Source: Stygiobacter electus
GTDB lineage: Bacteria > Bacteroidota > Ignavibacteria > Ignavibacteriales > Melioribacteraceae
Assembly: GCA_029210465.1 (NCBI GenBank)
Contig: JARGDL010000008.1
Span: 52,792 to 116,791, forward strand
Length of the DNA: 64,000 bases
Direction of reading: 5' to 3'
Shown here: in pieces, positions 51,137-60,149 of the stretch
How positions within the stretch are numbered: the first letter of the stretch is position 1
Layout of the letters: the number at the start of each line of letters is the position of its first letter
Made by a program: the position numbers and the translations under genes
Notes under the pieces: model-generated
What the model was told of the DNA's origin: nothing
The model's database searches: none
Seen by the model: only the letters and a program-made list of their open reading frames with translations

Positions 51137-51270
51137 ATGGGGCTGACCAAAAAGTAATTTTTAATGTCACACTGAGTTTATCGAAGTGTGACTTTTAAAA
51201 ATTTTTTCAGTATTTAGTCAGTCTTCGACGAGCTCAGACTGACAATATTACCCTTTTGGGACAGCCCCAT
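51137..51270. repeat. MITE-like element with GGGGCTG termini and two internal palindromes
   Basis: Inverted ends ATGGGGCTGaCC (from 51137) and GGGACAGCCCCAT (ending 51270), both continued by AAAAGTaA/TTACcCTTTT. Inside are two hairpins of the GTCAnnCT family, GTCACACT/AGTGTGAC (51166-51173 / 51185-51192) and, in opposite orientation, GTCAGTCT/AGACTGAC (51217-51224 / 51236-51243). It fills the gap between two convergent genes. Confidence 0.75.
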
Positions 51271-51282
51271 AATTTTTAAATA

Positions 51283-53403
51283 CTATTCCATCTTTCCATT
51301 TTTTAATTCATTTGAAACTCGTGTAGCTTTATAAACCTTTTCAATTGCATAAACAATTGCACGAGCATCAACTGCAACCATTCTATTGTTGTATGGAATG
51401 TAAATATAATTACCGATTATACTATCAATGTTACCATCGAATGCTAATCCAACAACTTCAGCGTTTTTATTTATTACAGCACTACCGGAATTTCCACCAA
51501 CAATATCATTGTTCGATACAAAATTAAATGGGGTTGCTAAATCGAAATCAGCTGGTACTTTTTCCCATCTTTGATGTAAATCCCACGGATATTTTTTATA
51601 GAATGAATACCATCTATCATACAATCCATAAAATGTTGTGAAGAATGGAGCAACAGTTCCATTGTATTCAAATGCTTTTAATGTTCCGTCACTTAATCTT
51701 AATGTAAAGTTAGCATCAGGTGGAAGTTCAGTTCCGTAAATTTCAACAATTGCTTGTCCCAACATATCATCATAAATTCCTTCTGTATCAGTAACTTCTT
51801 GCATTTGTTTTTGTAGTTCAGGCATTCTTTTATCAGCTTCTTTTACATAATAAAGAATTGGATCTTCAGATTTCATAATTGCATCAGCACCTTCTTTAGC
51901 AAGATCAATTATATCATCACGATCGCCAAAAATAGAATTGTCTAATAACCATTTTGCAATTTCTTTTCCTTTTTTACCGCCAGAAAGTTTTTTAACTAAA
52001 GGATCATCCCAGCCTAAATTTAAAGCCATATATTCAATGTTTATCCAAAGCTTTGTGTTTTCTAATAGTTGATCAATTTTTTCCGGGAGGAGAGCTTTAA
52101 GTGTTGAGTCTAATTTTTCTGCTTTGTACTGGGCTGCTTTTTGATCTTCTGGTTTTTGTAGTTCTTTTGCAACATCAAGTAATGATTTTGCTATTGCAAA
52201 ATATTTAGAGCCAAACATTCTGTTTTGAACAAATGAAAGTGATGCCATTTGAGGAGCAATTTTTCTTGCTTCATTTCTTGTGCTTTCAATGTTTTCCCAA
52301 ACTTTACCATATTTTTCTTTTAAAGTTGGGTTGTTCCAAACTGCTTGTTGTAATTTCTTTTGGAAGTCAACTTTTTTAGCATAAACGTATGGATCTTTCA
52401 ACCCTTTCAAAGTTGTTGAAATTACTTTTTGGCTGTTACCAAGCTGAACTCTTAGATCTTCAAATTCTTTTGCTCTTGATGGATCTTCTTTTTTCAAATC
52501 TTCAAGTGCGTAATAATATGAATCGAATAAAAATGAATTGTTTCTGTAAATGATATCTCTTGCGTATTCTAATTGAGCAACTGTTTTTAATCTGTTTGTT
52601 GTACCAGGATTTCCGACAGTAAAAATTGGTTCGCCCGGTTCAATTCCACTTAAAGAAAATTTAAAGAAATTTGTTGACTTAACGGGTTTATCATTTTCGT
52701 ATGCACGATAAAAAGTGCAATCAAGATTGTAACGTGGATAAGTGAAATTATCATAATCACCGCCGAAATATGCGATTTGCATTTCAGGTGCAAATACTAA
52801 ACGAATATCTGTGTAACGTTTGTAACCATAAAGTGAATATTTGCCGCCATTAAAAAGTGGAATTATTTGAATCTGCAATCCAGTTTCTTTCTGATATTTT
52901 TCTGATAGTTCTTTTATCTTAGCTTTTTTCTTTTCAGCTTTTTCATTTACTGTAGTGCCTTCCTTTTCTGCGTTGTGAATTTCTTCTGTTACATCTTTAA
53001 TCATAACTAATTGATCAGCGTAATAACCGGGAATTTTTCTTTCTTCAGCCATTGATTTTGCAAAGAAACCATCTTTAATTAAATCTTCACCATCTTTTTT
53101 TATTCTTTCTAATAAACCGCGTGCGCAGTGATGATTTGTCATCATTAAACCATCTTCAGATACAAATGAAGAAGTGCAACCCGGCAATCTTAAAGCAGAA
53201 AGTCGAATATCTTCAAACCACTCTTCGTTTGTTTTTAAATCATACTTTTCTTTTAAATAATTAATTGGTGGGTAATCGAATGCCCATTGTTTTCCATTAT
53301 CATGTTTTTGATATTTTACAGTATCAAGATTTAATTGTGCATTTATTGGAATTATAAATGCAAATAACAAGAAAAGAGAAATTAATTGATATAGTTTTTT
53401 CAT
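51283..53403 (-). CDS. S46 family dipeptidyl-peptidase (DPP7 type)
   Basis: 706 residues with a signal peptide (about 22 residues, PINAQ), exported to the periplasm. The catalytic His is in MMTNHHCARG (residues 91-92), the Asp side is near YFGGDYDNFTYPRYNLD, and Ser639 is in IVGGNSGSAV. The residue 18 positions after Ser is Gly657 (LAFDGN): Gly here marks the DPP7 group, which prefers hydrophobic residues, while DPP11 (Asp/Glu) has Arg. It releases dipeptides for uptake. It is followed by two proteolysis-related genes, P5CDH and a trypsin-like lipoprotein on either side, fitting a protein-degrading lifestyle. Confidence 0.9.
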   Translation of the reverse strand: MKKLYQLISLFLLFAFIIPINAQLNLDTVKYQKHDNGKQWAFDYPPINYLKEKYDLKTNEEWFEDIRLSALRLPGCTSSFVSEDGLMMTNHHCARGLLERIKKDGEDLIKDGFFAKSMAEERKIPGYYADQLVMIKDVTEEIHNAEKEGTTVNEKAEKKKAKIKELSEKYQKETGLQIQIIPLFNGGKYSLYGYKRYTDIRLVFAPEMQIAYFGGDYDNFTYPRYNLDCTFYRAYENDKPVKSTNFFKFSLSGIEPGEPIFTVGNPGTTNRLKTVAQLEYARDIIYRNNSFLFDSYYYALEDLKKEDPSRAKEFEDLRVQLGNSQKVISTTLKGLKDPYVYAKKVDFQKKLQQAVWNNPTLKEKYGKVWENIESTRNEARKIAPQMASLSFVQNRMFGSKYFAIAKSLLDVAKELQKPEDQKAAQYKAEKLDSTLKALLPEKIDQLLENTKLWINIEYMALNLGWDDPLVKKLSGGKKGKEIAKWLLDNSIFGDRDDIIDLAKEGADAIMKSEDPILYYVKEADKRMPELQKQMQEVTDTEGIYDDMLGQAIVEIYGTELPPDANFTLRLSDGTLKAFEYNGTVAPFFTTFYGLYDRWYSFYKKYPWDLHQRWEKVPADFDLATPFNFVSNNDIVGGNSGSAVINKNAEVVGLAFDGNIDSIIGNYIYIPYNNRMVAVDARAIVYAIEKVYKATRVSNELKNGKME

Positions 53404-53433
53404 TTTACACCTTGTTTGTTTGTAAGTTTAACC

Positions 53434-53465
53434 AAAAAATAAAATAGTTGTATTTCATAACCAAA
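53434..53465 (-). promoter_or_regulatory. Promoter ahead of the S46 peptidase gene
   Basis: Minus strand: TTTG (complement at 53462-53465), a 20-bp spacer and TATTTTTT (53434-53441). One mismatch to TAnnTTTG, 31 nt from the start codon. Confidence 0.4.
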
Positions 53466-53543
53466 ATAGAAATTAACACTTGTCTTAACTTTTTTTATCA
53501 TTGAAAAAAAACTACATTTCTTAAAAGAAATTTTGAGGTAATT

Positions 53544-54623
53544 ATGAAAAACAAAATTTTAATTTACATTTTTAATTGCCTCAGTTTGTTAATTTTTTTC
53601 TCATGTACATCTCAAAATGTTTTAGAAAAAGTAATGCCCACACTTTCCGATGGTAAGTATGATAGTGAATTTCCATATCGAAATTCATCTGAACAACTTG
53701 AAGAAATTTCAAACAATATTCGTTTAATTAATAGCATTGCGTTTTACGTGAGTTATATCTTTCCAGAAGAAAGTAAATTATTTCGCGGACAAATCTTAAA
53801 TATTGATTTTAAAAAGAAAGCAATACAGGAAATTACTTTTAACAAAACAGCTTCTGGTACTGCAACTATTATAAGCAACAAACTTGGCTCAGTTGTTTTA
53901 TTGACGGTTTCTCATGTCGTTTCTTTCCCCGATACTATTTATTCATACTTTTTAAATAAAGATGGTAGTCTTTCTACTTATGTTCAAAGTATTTCCATAA
54001 AAACAAAACAAACAAATTATATTCCTGATTTTCCCGGAAATGGAGAAGTAGAAATAATTGTGAATGATAAAACTCTCGATGTTGCTTTATTAGGCCAGCA
54101 ATATTTAGGAAATCAAGCATTAAATCTTTTACCATTTAAATATCCATGGGGAAACTCCTCTGAATTAGAATGGGGTTCTTTTATTTATGTTTTTGGTTTC
54201 CCAATGAATTATAAAATGATTTCTAAAGGGATAGTCAGCAATCCTACAAAGGATAAAAATACATTTTTAATTGATGCAGTTTTTAATCCTGGTTCAAGTG
54301 GAGGAATTGTTTTGGCAATTCGTGATGGTGTTCCAAATTTTGAACTTGTGGGTTTGGTAAAATCTGTTCCGGCAGAATTTCAACTTAATGTTCATCCTTT
54401 TTCAAATGTAAATGAGATTGATTTCAATCCGATGATTCCATACAAAGGGGAAATTTATGTTGAGCGCGAACAAATTTTAAGAACAGGTATTACAAAAGTA
54501 ATTGGAATTGAAGCAGTAAAAGATTTTATACTTAAGAATAAAGATAAAATTTTGCTTAAAGGTTATTCGATACCATTTCTTTTTGACACTGAAACAAAAT
54601 CAAAACTTATAAATGTTCATTAA
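53544..54623 (+). CDS. Trypsin-like serine protease lipoprotein
   Basis: 359 residues. A signal peptide with lipobox IFFSC (residues 17-21) anchors it to the envelope. The trypsin-like catalytic triad is suggested by LLTVSHVVSFP (His), DKTLDVALLGQQYLGN (Asp) and NPGSSGGIVL (Ser in GSSGG). This is the HtrA/S1C-like arrangement without a PDZ domain. The C-terminal 80 residues are not recognised. It is divergent from the S46 peptidase gene. Confidence 0.8.
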   Translation: MKNKILIYIFNCLSLLIFFSCTSQNVLEKVMPTLSDGKYDSEFPYRNSSEQLEEISNNIRLINSIAFYVSYIFPEESKLFRGQILNIDFKKKAIQEITFNKTASGTATIISNKLGSVVLLTVSHVVSFPDTIYSYFLNKDGSLSTYVQSISIKTKQTNYIPDFPGNGEVEIIVNDKTLDVALLGQQYLGNQALNLLPFKYPWGNSSELEWGSFIYVFGFPMNYKMISKGIVSNPTKDKNTFLIDAVFNPGSSGGIVLAIRDGVPNFELVGLVKSVPAEFQLNVHPFSNVNEIDFNPMIPYKGEIYVEREQILRTGITKVIGIEAVKDFILKNKDKILLKGYSIPFLFDTETKSKLINVH

Positions 54624-54769
54624 AACTTAATTAGCTGTTAACAATTTATTTTTCTAACTTTTGATATAAAAATTGAAAATTTGAAAACTCATCAATTTGT
54701 TGATAAATTAAATTTTTTATTCTAACTAAAATCCATTTCTTTAGATGCCAATAATAAAAGGAGATACTT

Positions 54770-55228
54770 ATGGAAAATTTTATAAAAATAAAGATGAACA
54801 AACGTAAAAAAATTGCACTTGTTGCTCACGATCATCAAAAGAAAGAATTAATCGAATGGATTGAATTCAATAAAGGTAATTTATCTGAGCATGAACTTTA
54901 TGCAACGGGAACTACCGGTAAATTAATTGAAGAAAAAATAGGACTGAAAGTAAATAGATTAAAAAGTGGTCCTTTAGGCGGTGATCAGCAAATTGGTGCT
55001 AAAATTTCTGAAAATGAAATTGATGTTTTAATTTTCTTTTGGGATCCACTTGAACCACAACCACATGATCCAGATGTGAAAGCTTTATTAAGAATCGCAG
55101 TTGTTTGGAATATTCCAATTGCTTGTAATCGTTCTTCTGCAGATTTTATTTTCTCATCACATTTGATGAAAGAAGACTACAATAGAATCGTTCCTGAATT
55201 TGATAATTACCTAAAAAGAGAAATTTAA
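54770..55228 (+). CDS. mgsA: Methylglyoxal synthase
   Basis: 152 residues from the ATG at 54770, 6 nt after AAAAGGAG. The family is recognised by [50 protein letters not shown] (with the catalytic Asp), [20 protein letters not shown] and [14 protein letters not shown]. It turns dihydroxyacetone phosphate into methylglyoxal and phosphate, a bypass used under sugar-phosphate excess. Stand-alone gene. Confidence 0.95.
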   Translation: MENFIKIKMNKRKKIALVAHDHQKKELIEWIEFNKGNLSEHELYATGTTGKLIEEKIGLKVNRLKSGPLGGDQQIGAKISENEIDVLIFFWDPLEPQPHDPDVKALLRIAVVWNIPIACNRSSADFIFSSHLMKEDYNRIVPEFDNYLKREI

Positions 55229-55292
55229 TTTCGTTTTTTGCAACTATTGAAAATTGTAAACGACTAAATAGATGAAATAAAAAATTGTATTA

Positions 55293-55604
55293 ATGTTAAA
55301 AAAACTATTATACAAAATTGAGTGGGAAGCTTTAATGTGGCTTACTGCTTTAATTTATCTTTTTTTGATTAATCCATATGAAGCACAGCATTTAACATTT
55401 TGTCCATATAAAAATATTGGTATTGAATTTTGTCCCGGTTGTGGAATAGGAAAATCAATCTCACTTCTATATCATTTTGATTTTATAAATTCATTTCATA
55501 CTCATCCATTAGGAATTTTTGCACTTGTAATTCTTGTTTATCGAATCTTCCATTTAATAAAACAAAAATATTTTAACAAAAAAAGAGAGGTTGTTTATGG
55601 CTAA
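55293..55604 (+). CDS. DUF2752 membrane protein
   Basis: 103 residues with two hydrophobic helices (EALMWLTALIYLFLINPYEA and THPLGIFALVILVYRIFHLI) flanking the signature FCPYKNIGIEFCPGCGIGKS, the CPxCG-like motif that defines DUF2752. Function unknown, found widely next to TM2 proteins. Its end overlaps the start region of the TM2 gene by 8 nt. Confidence 0.85.
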   Translation: MLKKLLYKIEWEALMWLTALIYLFLINPYEAQHLTFCPYKNIGIEFCPGCGIGKSISLLYHFDFINSFHTHPLGIFALVILVYRIFHLIKQKYFNKKREVVYG

Positions 55605-55947
55605 TGTTTACGAGTTACTTCCAGAAATAGTGGGTGAAGAGCAAATATACATTGGAAGTATTATTAAAAATATGGATGACCAAAAAGCAATGCAATTTGC
55701 GAACATTTATCGTGCAAGAAGGAAAGATCCTCAAATGATTTTACTTCTTACATTAGTTGGATTTTTAGGTATAGCAGGAATTCAAAGATTTATTACAGAT
55801 CAAATTGGAATGGGAATTTTGTATTTACTTACAGCTGGTCTATGTTGGATAGGAACGATAATAGATTTAATTAATTATAAAAGAATTGCTTTTGAGTACA
55901 ATCAAAAAGAAGCAAACCAAATTACAGCAATGTTAAGAAATTCTTAG
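55597..55947 (+). CDS. TM2 domain protein
   Basis: 116 residues from the ATG at 55597 (AGAGAGG just upstream). The C-terminal half has the TM2 layout: DPQMILLLTLVGFLGIAGIQ, RFITDQIGMGILYLLTAG and LCWIGTIIDLINYKRIAFEY, with the conserved G..R and WiG...D pattern. N-terminal 45 residues are soluble. Function unknown; co-translated with the DUF2752 protein, as often seen. Confidence 0.85.
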   Translation: MANVYELLPEIVGEEQIYIGSIIKNMDDQKAMQFANIYRARRKDPQMILLLTLVGFLGIAGIQRFITDQIGMGILYLLTAGLCWIGTIIDLINYKRIAFEYNQKEANQITAMLRNS

Positions 55948-56049
55948 AAAAATAACTTTTCTTTTGAAAAATATTTTACTAAGTTTCGTTCCGCATGGTT
56001 GAAGTTTGCTATGCAAGTAATTTAAGTAATAGTTAAAGGAGTTTTATTA

Positions 56050-56262
56050 ATGGCAGAACGCGAAAACGGAACCGTAAAATGGTTTAATGCTGCTAAAGGT
56101 TACGGTTTTATTGAGCGCAGTCAAGGCGGTGATGTATTCGTTCACTTTTCTTCTATTCAATCAGATGGATACAAAACACTTGAAAAAGGTCAAGCTGTTG
56201 AATTTTCTGTTGGTGATGGACCAAAAGGACCACAAGCTCAAGATGTTAAAGTTGTGAAATAA
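56050..56262 (+). CDS. Cold-shock protein (CspA family)
   Basis: 70 residues, a single cold-shock domain. RNP1 (GYGFIER) and RNP2 (VFVHFS) are both present, after [17 protein letters not shown]. It is an RNA chaperone that melts mRNA structure. A TAAAGGAG site is 8 nt before the start and a strong terminator follows. The preceding 100 bp could be a cold-responsive leader, but no structure was recognised. Confidence 0.95.
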   Translation: MAERENGTVKWFNAAKGYGFIERSQGGDVFVHFSSIQSDGYKTLEKGQAVEFSVGDGPKGPQAQDVKVVK

Positions 56263-56285
56263 TAGAATTATTACGTAACAACAAT

Positions 56286-56311
56286 GCGGCTTTTAATAAG
56301 CCGCTTTTTTT
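56286..56311 (+). terminator. Rho-independent terminator after the cold-shock gene
   Basis: GCGGCTT (56286-56292) / AAGCCGC (56298-56304), then seven T. One of the few GC-rich stems in the window, so the assignment is secure. Confidence 0.9.
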
Positions 56312-56361
56312 AAGAACTTTAAAATATTTTTTATTGTTATTAAAATTAAAGTATTCACTAA

Positions 56362-56460
56362 ATGAAAAAAATTTCTAAAATATCACAAACAAATTTTTTC
56401 TTCTATTCTTCCTTTCTAACAACAGCCTGTTGTTGCACTTCATTTATCTGTTGTAACTAA
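56362..56460 (+). CDS. Cysteine-rich leader peptide ORF ahead of cysE-cysK
   Basis: A 32-codon ORF (ATG at 56362, TAA at 56458-56460), too short for routine calling. The last ten codons encode ACCCTSFICCN with five Cys in tandem runs (TGT TGT TGC and TGT TGT), 47 nt before the cysE ATG. Cys is otherwise rare in this window. The nucleotides around these codons can fold: AACAACA (56418-56424) with TGTTGTT (56428-56434), or ACAACAG (56419-56425) with CTGTTGT (56448-56454), plus TTGTAA/TTACAA around the stop. This is the design of a ribosome-stalling attenuator for cysteine. No good ribosome site is seen, so translation is unproven. Confidence 0.65.
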   Translation: MKKISKISQTNFFFYSSFLTTACCCTSFICCN

Positions 56461-56507
56461 TTTACAATTATCTAACAATTCTACATAATAAATTTTTAAG
56501 GATTTTT

Positions 56508-57365
56508 ATGAAATTATTGAACCACAATAACTATATGCATTTTGCAAAAGAAATTTTAGAGAAAAGAAAAACACATTTTTACAATGCTCCATTAAAAAAT
56601 GAATCAATAATGTTTCTTGAAAACATTATTACATTTCTTTTCCCACATTTTTCGAATAAAACATATTATTACGAAGAAGATATTATTTCAAAAATTCAAT
56701 TATTAAAAAGAGATTTAATTGATTTATTAAATCTTTTAAATAATCACTTTGAAAAAGATGTTGAAAATATTGCAACAAAATTCATTGAACAACTTCCAGA
56801 CTTACATAGTATTTTATGGAAAGATGCTGAATTTATTTTTAATGGTGATCCAGCGGCAGAAAATATAGATGAAGTAATTTTAGCTTATCCGGGCTTTATG
56901 GCAATTCTAATTTATAGAATTTCTCATCTATTGTATCAGCTTGAAGTTCCAATTATTCCAAGAATACTAACTGAACATGCACATCAAATAACTGGAATTG
57001 ATATTCACCCTGGAGCAAAAATCGATTCACCGTTTTTTATTGACCATGGGACTGGAGTTGTAATTGGGGAAACAACTATAATTGGTAAAAATGTAAAGAT
57101 TTATCAGGGTGTTACATTAGGTGCATTGAGTGTTGATAAAAGTCAAAGAAAAAAGAAACGGCATCCAACCATTGAAGATGATGTCATAATCTATGCTCAA
57201 GCTGTTATACTTGGTGGAAATACTATAATTGGTAAAAACAGTATTATTGGTGGAAATACATGGATTACAGAAAGTGTTCCACCAAATTCAATTGTTTATC
57301 ACAAAAATGAAATCCGTGTAAGATCAACAGAAAATATTAACAACAATTATGATTTTATCATTTAG
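56508..57365 (+). CDS. cysE: Serine O-acetyltransferase
   Basis: 285 residues. The N-terminal 130 form the helical SAT domain ([20 protein letters not shown] and [20 protein letters not shown]), followed by the left-handed beta-helix of hexapeptide repeats: [48 protein letters not shown], and ...[20 protein letters not shown]. It makes O-acetylserine, the substrate of cysK. Length fits the EpsC/CysE plant-bacterial type. It is followed 14 nt later by cysK and preceded by the leader ORF, so the pair is likely regulated by cysteine. Confidence 0.93.
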   Translation: MKLLNHNNYMHFAKEILEKRKTHFYNAPLKNESIMFLENIITFLFPHFSNKTYYYEEDIISKIQLLKRDLIDLLNLLNNHFEKDVENIATKFIEQLPDLHSILWKDAEFIFNGDPAAENIDEVILAYPGFMAILIYRISHLLYQLEVPIIPRILTEHAHQITGIDIHPGAKIDSPFFIDHGTGVVIGETTIIGKNVKIYQGVTLGALSVDKSQRKKKRHPTIEDDVIIYAQAVILGGNTIIGKNSIIGGNTWITESVPPNSIVYHKNEIRVRSTENINNNYDFII

Positions 57366-57379
57366 TTAAGGAAAAAGTT

Positions 57380-58291
57380 ATGAGATTAAATAATATTCTC
57401 GAAGCCATTGGTAATACACCTCATCTGAAAATAAACAAATTATTTGGTAATAATCATGAGGTATGGATTAAATTAGAAAAGTTTAATCCGGGAAATAGTA
57501 TTAAAGATAGAATTGCTCTTTCAATGATTAATGATGCAGAAAAAAAGGGAATCTTAAAATCGGGAAGTATAATTGTTGAACCAACCTCTGGTAATACAGG
57601 AATTGGTTTAGCAATGGTTGCAGCAGTAAAAGGATATGAATTAATATTAGTTATGCCAGAATCAATGTCTACTGAACGTAGAAAAATTATGACTGCTTAT
57701 GGTGCAAAATTAGAATTAACACCACGTGAACTTGGAATGAAAGGTGCAATTGAAAAAGCAAAAGAAATTGCTGAACAAAATCCAAATGTTTGGATTCCAC
57801 AACAATTTGAAAATCAAGCTAATGTTAATATTCATATTAAAACAACTGCGCAAGAAATTGTAAATGACTTTCCAGATGGATTTGATTATTTAATAACCGG
57901 CGTTGGTACAGGTGGACATATAACTGGCGTTGCTAAAGTTTTAAAGGAAAAATTTCCAAGTATAAAAATATATGCTGTTGAACCAGAATTATCACCAGTG
58001 CTTTCAGGAGGAAAACCATCGTCTCATCCAATTCAAGGAATTGGTGCTGGCTTTATTCCCAAGATTTTAGAAACAAATTTATTAGATAAGATAATCACAG
58101 TCTCTAAAGAAGATGCGTTTGAGTTTACAAAAAGAGTTGCAAAAGAAGAAGGTTTGTTTGTGGGTATTTCAACTGGTGCTTCATTAGCTGCTGTAAATAA
58201 AGTTGTTAATGAAATTCCAAATGGAAAGAAAATTCTTACTTTTAATTATGATACTGGAGAAAGGTATTTATCTATTGGCGAATTGTTCTAA
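57380..58291 (+). CDS. cysK: Cysteine synthase A (O-acetylserine sulfhydrylase)
   Basis: 303 residues, PLP enzyme of the tryptophan-synthase-beta fold. Lys in [14 protein letters not shown] holds PLP, with [56 protein letters not shown] and [16 protein letters not shown]. It condenses O-acetylserine with sulfide into cysteine. With cysE it forms a two-gene cysteine operon, probably as the cysteine synthase complex. It ends 15 nt before the repeat element at 58306. Confidence 0.96.
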   Translation: MRLNNILEAIGNTPHLKINKLFGNNHEVWIKLEKFNPGNSIKDRIALSMINDAEKKGILKSGSIIVEPTSGNTGIGLAMVAAVKGYELILVMPESMSTERRKIMTAYGAKLELTPRELGMKGAIEKAKEIAEQNPNVWIPQQFENQANVNIHIKTTAQEIVNDFPDGFDYLITGVGTGGHITGVAKVLKEKFPSIKIYAVEPELSPVLSGGKPSSHPIQGIGAGFIPKILETNLLDKIITVSKEDAFEFTKRVAKEEGLFVGISTGASLAAVNKVVNEIPNGKKILTFNYDTGERYLSIGELF

Positions 58292-58305
58292 AAAATATTT
58301 TAACA

Positions 58306-58385
58306 GGCTGTTCAAAAAGTTTATTAATGGGCATGAATCCATGTTTTTATATGCCAAATTTTTGTAATATACTTTTGGAACAGCC
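58306..58385. repeat. MITE-like element with 15-bp inverted ends
   Basis: GGCTGTTCAAAAAGT (58306-58320) and ACTTTTGGAACAGCC (58371-58385) are 15-bp inverted repeats with one mismatch. The centre also carries GGCAT...ATGCC. It shares the GGCTGTyC...AAAAGT ends with the element at 51137-51270. It lies between cysK and a convergent gene and may terminate both. Confidence 0.75.
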
Positions 58386-58396
58386 AATTTATACTT

Positions 58397-59836
58397 CTAA
58401 TAATTAATTTGTTTTGAAATTCCATCAATTAATTTAAATGCTTCTTTCACATGTCTTTCTTCCTGTCTTATTCCAGAGACTACTAATCGTATTGTGAACT
58501 TTCCATTTAATTTGGTATGTGAAAGAAAAAGTTTCCCTGTGTTATTTATTTCGTTTATCAGTTCTTCATTTATTTGGTTTAATATATTTTCATCTTTGAT
58601 GTGCTTTGGTTTGTACCTGAAACAAACAGTGCTAAATGGAGTTGGTGCAAGTCTTTCAAAACTTTCACTTTTGTCAATCCATTCTGCAAATTGATGTGCA
58701 ATTTTAATGTGTTCTCTTATTCTTTCCCGAAGTCCTTCAACGCCAAAGTAACGAATTACAAACCAAAGTTTTAATGCACGAAATCTTCTACCAAGTTGAA
58801 TTCCATAATCCATATAATTTTCAACTTCAGAATCTTCATTTGTTTTTAAATATTCAGGAACAAGTGAAAAAGCTTTTTTCAATACTTCGTGTTTGCGAAT
58901 AAATAAAACACTGAAATCAATTGGAACAAATAACCATTTGTGAGGATTTGAAACAATTGAGTCTGCGTTTTCAATTCCTGAAAAATATTTTTTCATTTCA
59001 GGAAGCATAGAAGTTACACCGGCGTATGCGGCATCAACATGTAGCCAAATATTTTCTCTTTGACATATTTCTGAAATTTTATCAACTGGATCGACTGATG
59101 TAGTTGATGTTGTACCAATTGTTGCAACGACACACATTGGAATGATTCCATTGCTTTTATCTTCTTGAATTGCTTTTTCAAGTTCTTCTGTTATCATCTC
59201 AAAATTTTCATTCACTGGAATTTTTTTAATTCCATCTAAACCTAATCCAAGAGTTAAACATGCTTTATCAATTGAACTGTGTGCATGTTCTGAACAATAT
59301 AATCGCAATTTTGGAATTGAAGACATTCCTTTTTCTCTAATGCCAAGATTTAAATTTTCTCTTGCCGCCGCAATTGCATGAAGTGAACTTACAGAAGCCG
59401 TGTCGTAAACTAATCCTTTGAAGTTTTCTGGAAAGCCTAAAATTTTTCTATACCAGATTAAAACTGTTTGTTCAAGTTCTGTAAGTGATGGAGAAGTTTT
59501 CCAAATCATTCCATTTGAATTAAATGTTGAGCTGATTAAATCTGCTAAAATTCCGGGTCCACTTGCAGTTGAGGCAAAATAAGCCATAAAGTTTGGATGC
59601 TGCCAATGTGTAATTCCAGGTAAAATAATTTTATCTAAATCTGAAATAATGCTTTCAAAATCTTCAGCACTTTCTGGTGGTGATTGCGGTAATTTATTTT
59701 TTATTTCACCAGGTTTAACATTTGGTAAAACAGGAAATGATTCAATGTTTTCTAAATAATGTGCTGACCAATTAATAAGTTTTTTACCGACTGAAATAAA
59801 TTCATCTTTCGACATATCAAGATTTTTATTTTTCAT
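58397..59836 (-). CDS. Aromatic-L-amino-acid decarboxylase-like PLP enzyme (group II)
   Basis: 479 residues. The N-terminus (FPVLPNVKPGEIKNKLPQSP) and the segment HWQHPNFMAYFASTASGPGI are as in animal and bacterial AADC. YDTASVSSLHAIAAARE, WLHVDAAYAGVTSMLPEMKK (PLP Asp) and SIVSNPHKWLFVPIDFS (Schiff-base Lys) complete the type. Substrate could be Tyr, Phe, DOPA or Trp, and a phenylacetaldehyde-synthase side reaction is possible. It converges on cysK across a repeat. With tryptophanase it adds a second aromatic amino acid step. Confidence 0.9.
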   Translation of the reverse strand: MKNKNLDMSKDEFISVGKKLINWSAHYLENIESFPVLPNVKPGEIKNKLPQSPPESAEDFESIISDLDKIILPGITHWQHPNFMAYFASTASGPGILADLISSTFNSNGMIWKTSPSLTELEQTVLIWYRKILGFPENFKGLVYDTASVSSLHAIAAARENLNLGIREKGMSSIPKLRLYCSEHAHSSIDKACLTLGLGLDGIKKIPVNENFEMITEELEKAIQEDKSNGIIPMCVVATIGTTSTTSVDPVDKISEICQRENIWLHVDAAYAGVTSMLPEMKKYFSGIENADSIVSNPHKWLFVPIDFSVLFIRKHEVLKKAFSLVPEYLKTNEDSEVENYMDYGIQLGRRFRALKLWFVIRYFGVEGLRERIREHIKIAHQFAEWIDKSESFERLAPTPFSTVCFRYKPKHIKDENILNQINEELINEINNTGKLFLSHTKLNGKFTIRLVVSGIRQEERHVKEAFKLIDGISKQINY

Positions 59837-59902
59837 AAATCACCAAAAAATATTTTAATAAAACATTCTGAAAAATTATTTTTTGCATACTATTAATTAT
59901 TT

Positions 59903-59949
59903 GTCATCCTGAGCCTCACTGACGGTAGTCAGGCCTGTCGAAGGATGAC
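59903..59949. repeat. Dispersed palindrome (class A) with nested palindrome
   Basis: Outer arms GTCATCCT (59903-59910) and AGGATGAC (59942-59949) of the GTCAnnCTGAG...GTCGAAGnnTGAC family. The inner CTGACGGTAGTCAG (59919-59932) splits the usual GAGCCTGTCGAAGG centre. Confidence 0.75.
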
Positions 59950-60111
59950 TATATTTTCTGATTTCACATAATCAAGATTCAAGTTTTTATAGTTGACCAT
60001 TTTACAGATTTAATTATTTCAAAGAAAATTTTTTTACAAATATCAAGACTATTCTTTCATTTAAAGTTAAGAATAAATCTTTTGAAATTTACATTTGGCG
60101 ACTTCATTTCT

Positions 60112-60119
60112 TATCTTTG
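60112..60119 (+). promoter_or_regulatory. Bacteroidota-type -7 element for proS
   Basis: TATCTTTG, exactly TAnnTTTG, 31 nt before the ATG at 60150. TTTG at 60094-60097 is 14 bp upstream, shorter than normal. It also excludes a TTG at 60117 as a start, since that lies within the element. Confidence 0.5.
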
Positions 60120-60149
60120 CCCAACATTTTTAAACTAACTTTAGAGAAA

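Larger units (their letters stand above)
59837..60149. other. Gap with one nested palindrome and the proS promoter
   Basis: No gene seen. It holds a class-A palindrome with a nested inner palindrome at 59903-59949 and, at 60112-60119, the -7 element TATCTTTG of proS. Confidence 0.6.

Noticed and set aside
56330..56361. Cold-shock or T-box style leader ahead of cysE
   Set aside because: No T-box sequence (AGGGTGGNACCGCG) or stem I specifier was seen; the Cys-rich ORF is the better explanation.
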